A stretch of DNA of 64,000 nucleotides from Paramyrothecium sp. XJ0827 (Eukaryota > Ascomycota > Sordariomycetes > Hypocreales > Stachybotryaceae): NCBI GenBank assembly GCA_020881915.1, contig JAJFPB010000003.1, positions 372,001 to 436,000 of the forward strand, read 5' to 3'. A program made the position numbers and the translations under genes. Positions 9,799-21,827 of this stretch are shown here, piece by piece. The notes below the pieces were generated by a model. It had not been told where the DNA came from. It worked only from the letters and a program-made list of their open reading frames with translations, and searched no databases. Positions within the stretch are counted from its first letter, which is position 1. Each line of letters opens with the position of its first letter.

Positions 9799-11726
9799 TC
9801 TGTCAAACAGCACTTCTACCGCTACAAAGTCTATTAGCTTGATTTTGTCTGCGGGGTTTTTTTTTTCTTCCTTTGTGTGTCTCTGAGAGACCTGCTTGCC
9901 TCAGGGGGGATTACGCGAACAATCTTACCTTGTTTGGCGGATAGGAGGCTTTTTCCTGGCTCATGGACACGTTCCATTTCTGCGCTTGATTCGGGACACT
10001 TGAGAACCGGGTCTTCAATGCAATGGTCAGTTGGTTCAAGAGATGCAGCAGCAAGCCCATGAGCCACCAAAGTCCAGATTTTCCACCTACAGGAGCCCAC
10101 CAACGTCCAGCAATTTCGGTTGTCAAAAGAGGAGGATTTCTGACCTGCTCAGCTGGGGCGATCAAGCAAATACCCCGCCCTTTTGCGTTGTCGACTGGTG
10201 ATTGGTTCTATCCAGCACAGCCTTGCGCAAGTTGCTTTGCCAGGACAACCTCACTATTCGGGTGTGTGTGAAGACTCGAGTCTACAAGGCATTATTGCTA
10301 ACTCATGAAATAACAATAAAAACTGGCATAGTTAGCAATGGCCCCAATATTGGTGCTTCACACATGTTGTAGTTACGGGTTACCTTTGTTACGCGAGATT
10401 CTTTCTCCAATCAACCGTGCTGGACTGAAGTCAAGTACGGGCTCAACGCCATACGGCATATGGTATCAGACGTGGCCGCTTTCTGCTTCATTTGGCAGAC
10501 GAGAGCCAAACAATAGGCCGTGGGTGGTATTTTGGGGGAGGTGCGCCAAAAAGGTCAGAACAGCAGTCATGCAGTATAGGAAGTCGCCTTGGCGAACGAG
10601 TCGTTGCCATGCGACGGTATGATGTTGCTTTCTTGATCGCGCCACATGCACAGAAAAGGAGAATGGGGATGCCCCAGTAGGTTTGCCGCAGCATCGTCAG
10701 TGTGTGGATGGCGCAACCACAAAAAGAGCGACTCTACGGAGTAGTAACTCGAGATTGACCAATTTTTGAGGTTTCTCTAGTTTTACATGACACCAGCAGG
10801 TTCCTCTTTCGGATATGGGGTGGCTGGTTGTCACAGGCATTGGATCCGCTACCGCCACCTTGCTGTCCATTGCGCACATTTGTTCGGTAAAGCTGGGTAG
10901 CCGATAGCCAATACAATTCAGGGCACAATTCCTAGCTTGGCATTGTTTAAGCGTGATTACTCTTTAAAGAACATAATAATCAATGGAGCATTGTTGAAGA
11001 GCCTAAATAGCCAAGCACTAAATCTATTATTTTTGAGGCCAATAGTACAAAGTAAAGTAACACGTTTACGTATTTGGGACTCCGTAGTATGAAACTAAAT
11101 GTAGAATTGAGAACAGGGACATAACGAGAAAAGGTGGAAGAAATCCATAGTTCGATAAAGTGATCTCATTGTCTTATCCATCCCCCTCCTCATCAGTCAG
11201 TGCATGGAGCAATCCATGCAAGAGCCCAATGTGCCCGACAAGCGGGCGACGAACCAAGCAAGGTGAAAGTGCGCTCACCAGTGAGGAGTCCCGGCGACAG
11301 GGGGTTGTTGCAGATCACATGAACTACCTTATCTCCAGTTTGCAAATTGCAAGAGGCTTCACAGCCACTTCTCGTCTTGGTTACGGTAAGGCAAGGAGGC
11401 AAACCATGCTGAGTAAGAACCTTAGAGGACTGCCAAGCCTTTCTTTCCCCATCATGACTCCGAAAGACTTTGGCCCACGTCTGATTTGCCTCGCCGGTTG
11501 AGCTTGGTTCCTCACATCCCCTTGCCTTACCTCAACTAGCCCTTGCTTTACATCGCCTCGTCCAATCCACTGAGTTCATTCCGCCGAGTTCATCCTACCT
11601 CGGTTTTCGGGCCTGACACAGCGAGCTATTGACCCAGTAGTCGACAACAGGGAATTCGCATAAGCACTCACTCCCCTGCAACTGCAAAATCCCTTCTCAA
11701 TTCACCATATCCCTCTGTTCCTAACC
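9799..11726. other. Intergenic region, no gene recognised
   Basis: These 1.9 kb hold only short frames without recognisable domains or convincing codon pattern. There is a T-rich run near 9855-9870. The last 250 bases are CT-rich and probably form the promoter and leader of the ankyrin gene. Confidence 0.5.
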
Positions 11727-12464
11727 ATGGTTCGGCCGAAGCTTCCCGTTGCGCCAACTGACTTGCCCGCCGTGACAGGCTTTCAGCGCTCCACCGAACC
11801 GCAGGGCGTTACATCTGACGTCGTGGAGGAAACACTCGAGCTCGTGCGCACTGCCGACGAGCAGCGCATCGGGACTTGGTTCGACGTACAGGCCTACAGA
11901 CGCAGCGCCACCTTGTATGACATCCTCCTCATGGCCATCGATCCCTCTTCGGGTGACTCGGCGCTCCACGCCGCAGCGGCGGCGGGCAACCTAAGTGGCA
12001 TCCGGGCCATCCGCAAAATGTTCAACCTGGGTTACAGAACATCCAACGTCAAAAGGGTATTGTACCTGCTGCTGACGCACGCGAACAAGACGGGCGACCA
12101 GGCCCTGCACGCTGCGGCGCGGAATGGTCACCTGGACTGCGTCATCGCCCTGTACCGCCTCTTCAACCATGACTCACTGCCCGGCGAGCCAGACATGCGC
12201 GAGCCCGGCGTCGAGTTCCCCGCCGAGGAGTGGACATGGGAGGCCGATGTGACCGATGACTGGCAGGCCTCCGCGCTGGTCTATGTGACTGCCAAGAACG
12301 ACCTAGGTCACGAGGCCATCGACGAGGCTCGCCTCGCTAGCCATGACCAAATTGCCGAGTGGCTGCAGAGCCTGCTAGACAGGCTGGATCCCGAGGGTCG
12401 CCGGCGAGACGAGGGAGAATGGGCCCGAATCCAACGCCTGGCTAAGCAGAGAGACGGTGACTGA
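11727..12464 (+). CDS. Small ankyrin-repeat protein
   Basis: One uninterrupted frame of 245 residues with a GC-rich third-position bias and an ATG after a CT-rich leader. At least two ankyrin units are clear: DSALHAAAAAGNLSGIRAIR (about residues 75-95) and DQALHAAARNGHLDCVIALY (about 125-145). A degenerate third unit lies around GHEAIDEARLASHDQIAEWL. The C-terminus is highly charged. Ankyrin repeats bind proteins; no catalytic domain, signal peptide or membrane segment accompanies them, so a cytosolic adaptor role is the most that can be inferred. Its composition differs from the decayed NLR repeats nearby, so it is not a fragment of that gene. Confidence 0.82.
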   Translation: MVRPKLPVAPTDLPAVTGFQRSTEPQGVTSDVVEETLELVRTADEQRIGTWFDVQAYRRSATLYDILLMAIDPSSGDSALHAAAAAGNLSGIRAIRKMFNLGYRTSNVKRVLYLLLTHANKTGDQALHAAARNGHLDCVIALYRLFNHDSLPGEPDMREPGVEFPAEEWTWEADVTDDWQASALVYVTAKNDLGHEAIDEARLASHDQIAEWLQSLLDRLDPEGRRRDEGEWARIQRLAKQRDGD

Positions 12465-12732
12465 CGAAGCATAGTAGGGTTTGTGTTTCCTTCCTTGTTT
12501 CGTGTTTACAGTCGCACAGATGCAATACGAGATCTTTTTACTCGGGGAGTTTGAAAAATAATCCGAATGCATATTCCTTACTACGGTGCCTCTGTAAATC
12601 CTGATAAGTCTCGTGGAGAAACCTCATCAATGAGTATATTACACTCGTCATGAACCCAAAACCCTCTCCTATCCTTCGCCTCCGAACCACACAAGGACTC
12701 GCGCCCGGTCTCTGTCAAAATCCATATCAGGA

Positions 12733-13947
12733 TCAATTGTCTTCCGGCGGCGGCGGCCCCTGAGTCGTGAAACCGGTGAAGAACTCAACTCGCCACCCGT
12801 CGACGTCGCCGCTATTGACCGTGTAGTCGTAGGCAATTGCGGCCGTTGCGTACGAGTGCGGGTTAGCCATGCTATCAACGAGCGGCGCCCTAAGCATATC
12901 GTCGATGGAGTAAATCTCGCGCGGCTGGGTCACAGGGTTGGTAACCCCTTGGTCGTTACCCAGCACGAGATGGAACAGTTCATGAAACAGGGCTGTCGCT
13001 GTCGGGTAAAGGCCGCTATCATCAGTGAACCTCTGCATGTTTTGGTTGGCCCGCGTTCTGACCTCCTCCACTGTGACAGGTCTGGGGCTCGTAGAGCGTA
13101 GGCCACGATAGGTCCACCCAGACGGACGCGAATTGGTCGTGCCAAAGGCATACGGGCAGAGTGTGATGGACGACACGAGAAAGTGGTACGTGACGCCGGC
13201 CACTGTCCGAGCGCCTCCTGGCGAGCAGAACCCTGTGTTTGCTCCAGGCGAATAGCGCTCATCAAAGATGTAGTAGTTGCCTACGAGGGCCCAATACTGT
13301 TTCTCCCTGTCAGCATCTGCTCATCAAAAGTTGTCGAGTACTGCCGCACAGGATAAATCTGGTTTATGTCCAGCTGAAGCGCCTCCGCTTGGTTCGCTTG
13401 CCGCTTGACATAGAACGGATTGTCTTGAATCCGGACTGTCATGTCTTGGAAGTTGTTGAAGGGGTTGCCCTGAGCATCATAGGCTGAGTCGCTCATGGCC
13501 TGTCTCCTAAGCCAGCCGTGATGGCAGAACAGTCGCGGTAAGTCGGCGTATTCGCCGCCATTGACAGGACCGCCGTTCTCGAGCCAGTTTCCCACGGCCT
13601 CGTATCTCTCTATGGTTGTTGTTAGCAAGTGATACAAGGGAAGTGGACTTTGTGTACTCGCGCCGGATGATGGTGCGCTCTGCCTGGTTAGAGCCCTGCC
13701 AAAAGGCCTCGGCTAGCCTACGTGCGTAGGGCGCCTGGCCAAACTCGTCGATCAGGCGGATTCCCGCGTTTACGAGGTTGAGAGAGTCCCGTAGGGCCAT
13801 ATTCATTCTCTCTCGACCTACATATCCGCAGCCGCCGAGGTTGTTGGTTCCAAAGTCGACCTGGAAGAGATCTTCCACGTCGCGCTGAGCAAATGAGGGG
13901 GCTGCTGCAAGCGACAGCGCGGGAAGATAGCGAAGGAGCTTCATCAT
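12733..13947 (-). CDS. Secreted HExxH metallopeptidase, M35/lysine-specific-like
   Basis: Three exons in transcript order, 13947-13662, 13609-13350 and 13296-12733, give 369 residues. The signal peptide is MMKLLRYLPALSLAAAPSFA. The zinc motif is HELFH at about residues 287-291 within TATALFHELFHLVLGND. The layout (secreted, conserved cysteines as in RLFCHHGW, late HExxH) resembles the deuterolysin/lysine-specific (M35-like) metallopeptidases of fungi, which cut extracellular proteins. The first intron keeps frame only with a GC donor (GCGAGT, 52 nt, GCTAAC branch, ATAG end); the nearby GT donor gives the wrong frame. The second is a GTGCGG-to-AACAG intron of 53 nt. Exon 3 opens with YWALVGNYYIFDERY, strong coding sequence that confirms the junction. 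Confidence 0.8.
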
Positions 13948-14739
13948 GACAATCTATGAGGTCTGAGAATTCGAAGCAGGCTACGTTGGCTAGTCTGCAG
14001 AGTGGACGAGACGAAAGCAAAAGGGAGGGTGGCACCCTCGTCTTTTCTCAACCCGGCACTATCTCGTGAGCCCCGAGGGCACGGAGTTCGTGAGAACTCA
14101 CTCTTTTGCCCGTATATTAGCCCCCAATTCGGCGACATCGCGCGCTTGTCAGTACGGCCTCATTAAGCCGGCGCTGCCGGTCGAGTGGAAGCGCCCATCT
14201 ATGGTGATGACCGCTAAGGCGCGCCAAGCCGTGCTATCTATGTTCAACCACGTTCCGTGAGCGCCGATATGCCAAATGCATATACACACTTGGGGATGGT
14301 CAGCACTAGCTATGATTACCCCAGACTGGACCCCCATGTTACCGTGTGGCGGAATGTGGTGAGCTCTGACAAGGCGCTGGATATCAGGGTGGGGGTAACG
14401 CGGTCGACGGGAATCCAATATCCAGGGCAACATAGGTGACCTTGACCGGCTCTGCGGGCGTCTCCATGGACACCTTTGACAACTCAGGCTCCATGATCAG
14501 GGATGCGCTAGGCTAACGAACCATTGCGGCCATTTCCTCGGTATTAAGGTGGGGGAATCAGGTCCGAGGGCAACGTCCCGGCACCAGAGGTCAAAAAGCT
14601 GACAAGGTGGCATTGACTTGTGCATATCTCTCATTCTGTATCATCATCCTGATTCTTCTTAGAGCATGTAGGGCTGGCTACTTGAACTCACTCTCCCGTC
14701 CCTAGCTCAGTCCCGGTCCATCAAATCTGACCAGCAACC
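13948..14739. other. Divergent intergenic region
   Basis: About 790 bases separate the divergent starts of the metallopeptidase and GH55 genes, so it should carry both promoters. No gene was recognised. Both flanking products are secreted, so shared control is possible but not shown. Confidence 0.5.
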
Positions 14740-17700
14740 ATGAAACGACTTGTTCTCCTCTGCGTCCTGGCCGAGGCTGCCTGGGCCAAGGTCACCATGC
14801 CCAGTGGGCCGGTGGGCAGTGCGCCGCCACTACCAGTCGGGCCTCCTCAGGTATGTGATCTCATGAAGACGGCGAAGATATGACCACAAAGTTGACCCTT
14901 GCAAGCCCGCCCCTACATATGCAAAGAACAACATCAACAACCAAGAAGGGGTTGCCCCTGTTGATGGCATCTTCACGGGGCCTGTGAGGAACCCGCTCAA
15001 CAGGACTTTCCTGGAGCAGCTTCACCACGAAAACCCAGAGTTGATCAGCATCTCTCAAAATGCTACACGTCCCAACAGAGACTTCAGGGCTGCCGCTGCG
15101 GACGGCTATTGGCTTTCGGAACTTGGACCCCTTGGACAATCCCCCTGGGCACCGTCCGGCTATCAGTGGTATCGTAACGTGCAAGATTTTGGAGCCGTCG
15201 GTGATGGTGTTACTGACGACACGGCGGCCATCAATCGCGCGGCGTCAGTCTTGAGTCCTGATAACCTTGACTCGGAGCGCTGTGCCGAGGACTGCGGCTC
15301 GACCACCACCCTTACTGCCCTTGTCTACTTCCCTCCAGGTACATACCTGATTTCTAGCCCGATCATTCAGTACTATCACACTCAATTTGTTGGCAACCCT
15401 ACCGACCGCCCCGTTATTAAGGGCACGCAAAACTTCACAGGCATTGCTCTGTTCGATTCCAACTTCTACCTGCCAGGGGAGAACGGACGCCAGTGGTATA
15501 TCAATCAGAGCAATTTCCTCCGCCAGATCCGCAATTTCGTTTTTGACATGACGGGTATGGCTCGTGAGAACTATGAAAACGATCAGCGCTATGTGCCTAC
15601 GGGCATCCACTGGCAGATTGGTCAGGCGACGAGCATCTCCAACTGCCACTTTGAGATGGCTGTTTCAGATGCAGAGGGTGCCGCTACGGCTATGGGTATC
15701 ATGATGGAGAACGGGAGCGGTGGCGTTGCCAGTGACCTTACGTTCTTTGGCGGTAATATTGGCTTCTTTGCTGGCGCCCAGCAGTTTACGGCGACAAACC
15801 TACAGTTTACATCCTGTCTTACGGCTATTAAGCAGGTTTGGAACTGGGGGTTCATGTGGAAGAACATCTATGTTCTGTCCTGTTACATCGCTATTGACTG
15901 TACCGAATATTCCGACGTGCAGAACCAGGGCACTGGCTCGATTACGGTCCTTGACTCGCACTTTAATGGTGTTCCGTATGCTATTACTGTCGGACGCCAG
16001 GGTGGCAGGCAGCCTAACATTGTCCTCGATAATCTCTTGGTTGAAAACTCGCAGTCTGTCGTCCTAGTTTCAGGTGGTGAGACGATACTCGAGGGCTCGG
16101 CGGGAGCTCTCTACTTCAACTCGTGGGCGAGTGGTTATCAATATCTTCCCAACCGTCCTGGTGTCAGAACCAGCGGTTTCGTCAACCCCACGATACAAAA
16201 GCCAGAGGGCCTGCTGGACGGTGATGGGAGATATTTCCTCAAATCCAAGCCGCTTTATGAAGACTTGGACGCCGGTAGTTTTGTTATTGCAACGGAGAAC
16301 GGCATCTCCAACGACGGGACGGGTGATCAAACAGATGTCATCAACAGTCTGCTCTCGTCCAGCGTTGGCTCTGTCGTCTACTTCCCCTATGGAATTTACA
16401 TTGTCCAGGGAACTGTCTTTATCCCTGTTGGATCCCGGATCGTCGGTTCGGGATGGAGTCAGATCATGGGCTCGGGCTCCTTTTTTGAAGACGCCTCGGA
16501 CCCGCAGGTTATGATCCGTGTAGGTGAGGAAGGCGACTCGGGTCTAATTGAGATTTCGGACATGATGTTTACCGTCCGTGGCGCGACTGCCGGAGCCGTC
16601 CTTATGGAGTGGAACGTTCATGAGGATAGCCAGGGATCCGCCGCCATGTGGGATAGTCATTTCCGCGTGGGTGGTGCCGAGGGCACGGATTTGGAGCTGG
16701 CCCAGTGTGCCGCGCCACAAGACACCATTAATGAGGACTGCATGGCGGCCGCCATGCTCATGCACGTAACTCGCGATGCTTCTGGCTACTTTGATAACAT
16801 CTGGCTGTAAGTTTCTCTCTCCCGATCTTGTTTTGGACAGATTGGAAGCTCTAACAGAAACCAGCTGGCTATCCGATCACGACCTCGATGACCCGCGAAA
16901 TGCGGAGGCGTACCAGAGTCCCGAGGGCATTCCCCTTAACGTGTTGACTCAGATTACAATTTATGCGGCCCGGGGTCTCCTCATCGAGTCGCAGGGCCCT
17001 ACGTGGTTCTACGGATCGTCCAGCGAGCACATGCAGATGTACCAGTACCAGCTGTATGGTGCCTCAAACCTCTTTATGGGTCACATGCAAACGGAGACCC
17101 CTTATTACCAGCCTAACCCTTCGGCTCTGCAGCCTTACGAGGCCGGAGACACATACTTCCCAGGAGACCCTGTTTTTGATGACTGCGCCGATGATAACTG
17201 CCGCGGGGCTTGGGCCCTGCGAATCATCAACTCAACCAACATTGTCATCTACTCGGCCGGCTTCTACTCCTTTTTCCAGGATAATGAGCTTGGCTGTACG
17301 GAGGATGAGTCGTGCCAGCTAGCTCTTATCGAGACGAGCTATTCTGAGGGCATCTGGATATACAACATCTTCACCAAGGGCAACACCCAGATCATTTCTC
17401 CCAAAGGTGGCAACGGGTTGTTTCCCATCTTTTTCAACTCTACTACTCGAAATGGATACACGAGTGAAGTGGCTGCCTGGCTGGCGCTGGCGCTTGATGG
17501 CGGCGACATTGGCATCAGTCCCAATGGAACGCAGGAAGATGGCTCGGGGGATGTGTACATTGATCCCGGAATCTACGACGAGGATGAGCCTGTCGTGAAC
17601 TGCTGGCCACCCTGCACGTACATTCTGCCGCCCATCAGTCTCTCCGAGCCAACTACCATCTCGTTCCCCCCGTCCTCGACGTCTCTCGAGGTCGGCTGGT

Positions 17701-19334
17701 TCGAGTCAACTACGTACCGAGGCGAAGACGGCACCACGACAACCACAACAGAGTACGTTTCTGTCATCGTGACCACGACTCTGACTATCCCTGCCATCAC
17801 CACCAACCGCATCCCCGTGTCCAACATCCCCATCGTCTCGGACGTCAACAGCACCGAAATCTACCCTGTCTGGAGTCTAATTCCAGAACCATTTGTCATT
17901 ACAGAAGAACGCGATCCCGATGACGATGGCACGCCGAACCCTGTCGTCACCCGAACCATCACACCCAAGCCTTGGCCCTGGGTTAACCAGACCACCACGG
18001 ACCCTCAGGACACCCCGTCCATCACCATCATCCATACCACCGGTCCTCCTTCGCCTACCTGTACTGCTGGTTGCGGCACCAAGTGCAGTGTTTCTTGCAG
18101 CTGGCCGTGCTCCGTGGGCTGTGACGGCGATGACTGCGGCGAGGATGACGATGAGTGTGGCGAGACGGACTGCAGCGGATCGGACTGTGAAGACGGTGGT
18201 GACTGTACACGCGGTGACTGCACAGAGGGAGGAGATTGCGTTGGTCCACAGTGTATTGGCGGTGGCGATTGCATCGGGCCGCGGTGCGTCCGCGGCGGTG
18301 ATTGCTTCGGGGCCCGCTGCGAGGGTGGTGGCGGCTGTCGTGGGCCCTTGTGTCGACGAGGAGGCTCCTGTGGGCCCTTGTTCTGCCCTCCTGGTGATTG
18401 TGTCGGACCTCTCTGCAATACGCCAGAAAACGGAAGCGACTTTCCAGGCCCCAACAACCCCAACGACCCAGACGACCCGGATGAGGAGTGTACCACGCGG
18501 ACGTTTAGCTCGTGTCGTACTCTTTGCACCGCCAGACCGACCTCAACATGCAGGTCGACATGTAGCGATGTCATCGGGTGTGACACTACGGGCACGAGCT
18601 GGGCCTCGACGGTCACCCCTGCGCCAGCCTACGAGGCGGGTGACACGGAGGCCTACTTTGACACCTACGAGTTTGAAGAGCACGTGGACGAGGCTCAGGA
18701 GGTGATTGACTACCTTGAGGAGAACGGCTGGCTGGGCAACCCTACAACTACCACGACAACGTCGGAGAGTGACCCTGATCCTACCGACGATCCCGAGCCC
18801 ATCCCTGTTCCTACTTTCCCCGCCGAGCCTCCTCTCTGCTTCCGCGACTGGCCGGAAGAAGATCGGTTCATTCCTTTTGGGGGCGATTACGCTTTTGACA
18901 TGGTCGAGAGCCTCTGCACCATCAATGACTATCTTCTGCCCAGCATCCCTCGACACGACATTGTCAGCGGAAACTTCCGTGTCTCGGTCAGCTGGGCCGA
19001 GGACCAGTCCGGCTGCCAGCCTAGGATCGACCAGCCGCTCGAGGATTACTGCCGCGTGACTTTCCGGGACTTGCTCACCGAGTGCGACTTCTTCGAGGAC
19101 GATGAGAACTTGAGGTATGGAGGTACCGTGATTGACAACCTCGAGTACGGGTGCGTCCAATGGTACATTGGAGAGGACTCCTACATCAATCTACAGAGGG
19201 CGGATAGATTCACGGTAAACATCTCGCCCAATGAGCTTGAGCGGGTTCATTTCGTTGAGCCGATGGGGAATAATCGGTCCCGAACTTGGATTAGCCACAA
19301 ACGTCGAGCTGCTAAATATGATATTCAACCTTGA
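14740..19334 (+). CDS. Giant secreted GH55 beta-1,3-glucanase with Cys-rich repeat region
   Basis: Exons 14740-14850, 14906-16806 and 16865-19334 give 1,493 residues; both introns (55 and 58 nt) are GT-AG and in frame. The first exon encodes a signal peptide ending near AAWA. The GH55 region (about residues 80-830) has both pectin-lyase-like halves: VQDFGAVGDGVTDDTAAINR and a second NGISNDGTGDQTDVINSLL. It also has WLSDHDLDDP and YGSSSEHMQMYQYQLYGA, whose Glu (about 725) sits where the family acid is expected. GH55 enzymes are mostly exo-beta-1,3-glucanases. Three additions follow: a Thr/Pro-rich linker, a region of GGDCxGxxC units (about 1070-1190), and a C-terminal domain with eight or so cysteines (about 1330-1470). 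Usual GH55 proteins are 700-1,000 residues. The additions may anchor it to a wall or carry a second activity. Confidence 0.88.
18061..18430 (+). repeat. Tandem GGDCxGxxC-type repeats inside the GH55 gene
   Basis: About 370 bases encode a run of short cysteine-glycine units. Successive pieces include GGDCTRGDC, GGDCVGPQC, GGDCIGPRC, GGDCFGARC and GGGCRGPLC, preceded by a SCSWPCSVGC cluster. Each unit is about ten residues with paired cysteines. Units differ at synonymous and non-synonymous sites, so the repeat is not a very recent slippage product. Confidence 0.85.
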
Positions 19335-19816
19335 TCACCAAGGTAAATAACATAGTAGTTTTGCGGTACTGGGCCTCGTAAATTTAAGGAGATATCAACT
19401 GCATTTAGCAACCACTGCTAGTGAGTAAACTGTATGAACCATGACTGGGCGGACAGCCCGGTACCTGACTATAAGGGGGCCTATAGATGATTGGGAAGGA
19501 GCTTGTTATTAAACTACTAATTGCTAGGGTTTATGCTTATTCTTGTGGTTTCTCTATAGTTTGGAACTCGAAGTGTAAACTTCAAGTAGCAATGACAGAA
19601 TTCACCATCTTATCGTCTTGAATATGAGCCTTGCAGCTTTGTTTCCAACATCTTGCAGGCAATTGGAGCCGTGGATGAGACCGAAGGTGGGTTGCAAGGC
19701 TATTATGCGGCTCACAATCACTACTCAGAGAAACAGTGTTGTATTGTTCACAGAAAACGAAATCATTCCTGCGGCCTAGGGAGTGTTTAAGATTGCGCCG
19801 TGGACAGCAACCCATC
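19335..19816. other. Convergent intergenic region
   Basis: About 480 bases between the 3' ends of the GH55 and methyltransferase genes. No coding sequence or RNA gene was recognised. Confidence 0.5.
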
Positions 19817-20671
19817 CTATTTGGTAGCCAGCAGAATGTGCGCCTCGAACCTAATGCCACCAAAGGTCTTCACCTCATCCTCGACAGCACTCTGAACAGC
19901 AGCAGGCCAGCGAGCCTCCTCCTCAGGGGTATACCCCTCCCGGGCCCGAGCCATCATAGGACCTGTCATGAGCGCCGTCAAACCTGCCTTGTTGACGGCG
20001 TCGGCAATGACGTGGTGCCTCTGGGTCACTTTGATCTTCTCATGCTCAAAGCCAGCCTCCTCGACGGTCTTTTGGAGGATGCCATCCTCGTAGAACTGGG
20101 GGTTTGGGGTAGGGATCAAGGGCAGGTCGGGGCGGATCGACTTTTGCGCCGCATGGACAATGTACATGGGCGCAAAGCGTTGCCAGCAGGTAACAACAGC
20201 AAGACCATCAGGGCGCAACGTACGGTACGTCTCGCGGATGGCATCCACAGGACGCTGAAAGGTGAAAATACTGAAGTTGTCGATAGAGTGAGTGAAGTAA
20301 TTTTCAGGGATTGATGTCAGGTTCTCCGAGTCGAGCTCTTCGCAGCGGGCGTTGGCCAAGGGCGAGGAGCTGAGCGAGTCGCGCGCCGCCTGTACCATCT
20401 GGGCATTCTTATCCGAAGTCAATAACTCCTTCGGCAGGTCCCCCTCGCTCAGACTAGCAACGAGAGCTGCGGCACCAACGGCTGGCCCAGCAGCAGTGTC
20501 GTGTACGACAGAGTCATGGCTGATACGGTGCTTCGACGTTTGTACATCCTCGCGAATCACGCCCGCCAGGATATTGAGCGTTGAGTGACCAGTCTGGCTG
20601 GCGTAAATGCTGGCAAACTTAGAAAAGTAGTTGGGCAGAGGAAGCTCTGGGTGTTGCTCCTGGCGCTCCAT
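19817..20671 (-). CDS. Class I SAM-dependent methyltransferase
   Basis: An intronless frame of 284 residues; the first ATG is at 20671 (MERQEQHPELPLPNYF), although the frame stays open a little further upstream. The Rossmann-fold pattern is present: VVHDTAAGPAVGAAALVASL is the glycine-rich motif I, then DSLSSSPLANARCEELDSEN, and TYRTLRPDGLAVVTCWQRF matches the motif IV-V strand of the UbiE/type 11 group. These enzymes move a methyl group from S-adenosylmethionine to a small molecule. The acceptor is unknown, and no polyketide or NRPS gene lies in the window to suggest one. A cytosolic location is inferred from the lack of a signal peptide. Confidence 0.8.
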   Translation of the reverse strand: MERQEQHPELPLPNYFSKFASIYASQTGHSTLNILAGVIREDVQTSKHRISHDSVVHDTAAGPAVGAAALVASLSEGDLPKELLTSDKNAQMVQAARDSLSSSPLANARCEELDSENLTSIPENYFTHSIDNFSIFTFQRPVDAIRETYRTLRPDGLAVVTCWQRFAPMYIVHAAQKSIRPDLPLIPTPNPQFYEDGILQKTVEEAGFEHEKIKVTQRHHVIADAVNKAGLTALMTGPMMARAREGYTPEEEARWPAAVQSAVEDEVKTFGGIRFEAHILLATK

Positions 20672-21827
20672 GATGATTTCGTTGTTTTTGATGTTGGTAC
20701 TGGAGGACAAGCAGAAAGATTACGGCGAAGCAGGCTAGAGCGGGGATTGGGACAGTGCTTGAGCAAGAGAGACGAAGCTGGGGGCAATGACCAACAAGAC
20801 GACAATGGTGGATAGCAAAGAGAAGTTGCTGAATGACAAGGGGCGAACATTGTGGGGAAGGATTCTCGTGCTGTCAGCTTCTCACCAGGATCCCCTCTCC
20901 TCCGGTCATTCCAGCTATTGGCATCCAATTCGCAGGGGCTATTCCTGGACGGGGAAGTTGCAGCTCACTGGGCTTGAATCAGTGCGCGCTGGGTTGTACT
21001 GACCGCACATGTGTTAAAGCATGGGCCAACAGTCGGCTCGGAAAGAGATCAAAGGAACCTGACAGGTCTCACCGACCTTGCCGCTAGGAGCAACAATCAA
21101 GGCCAACCAACCCAAGTGCTGACTCTGGCCATTCATCCGCCAATCAAATGGCCGAGTTTATTCCACCCTCTCATGAGTTCTCCATAGCTACCAGGATCTT
21201 ACCTTGGACCCCTCCAAACTTGGAGATATTTTCGCCTGGCATGGGCGAGCGCTATTTATTTTGTGCTGACTTGGTGTTTCTCAGGTGTAGTGGCTGCTTC
21301 GGGGAGATCTTACCAACAACACTTGATGTGTGCGCGCGCGCACCCCAGGAGCCCGGCAATGTTACGGATTCATCCGTTGGTCTGTGAGTGGTTACAGTAG
21401 CATTGGAGTAGTACTACACTCCATATGGGAGTCCACTGGATGTAACCACCCCAAACCGTTGCATGACACTTGATCGTATACATGTAAGCAATGTAAATCG
21501 CTTGTACGTCCATCATATTCGCCAGGATTTGTAATTGAACTCAATAACCTGAGAGAATATAGCTTTTCTTCCTGCTCAAGATGAATTCACTTATTCGTGT
21601 CAGCGTTGACTAAGGAATCGTCTTGTAGGGCTTCATTCCTTGGCGCTCCTTAACGGTCCAGTCTATGATTCTTATTCTCCTTGCTGTCCCAAGACAGTAC
21701 AGTAATTCATTGGCTCCATTGCAGGCTATTTATTCCTTCCTCGTAAATTAGTTCGATCATTAAGATGATCTCAAATCATTCCTCTTACCACATATTCTGC
21801 CTCGCCAATACGGATTCGGCCCTCTCT
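20672..21827. other. Intergenic region, no gene recognised
   Basis: About 1.15 kb containing the methyltransferase promoter and the downstream region of the HET gene. A short CG alternation (tgcgcgcgcgc) lies near 21329. I see no gene. Confidence 0.5.

Noticed and set aside
11160..11501. Plus-strand 113-residue frame ahead of the ankyrin gene
   Set aside because: No domain and low-information Ser/Arg-rich sequence; more likely promoter DNA.
18005..18616. Minus-strand proline/glutamine-rich frame
   Set aside because: It is an antisense shadow of the cysteine-glycine repeat in the GH55 gene; the repetitive look comes from that repeat.
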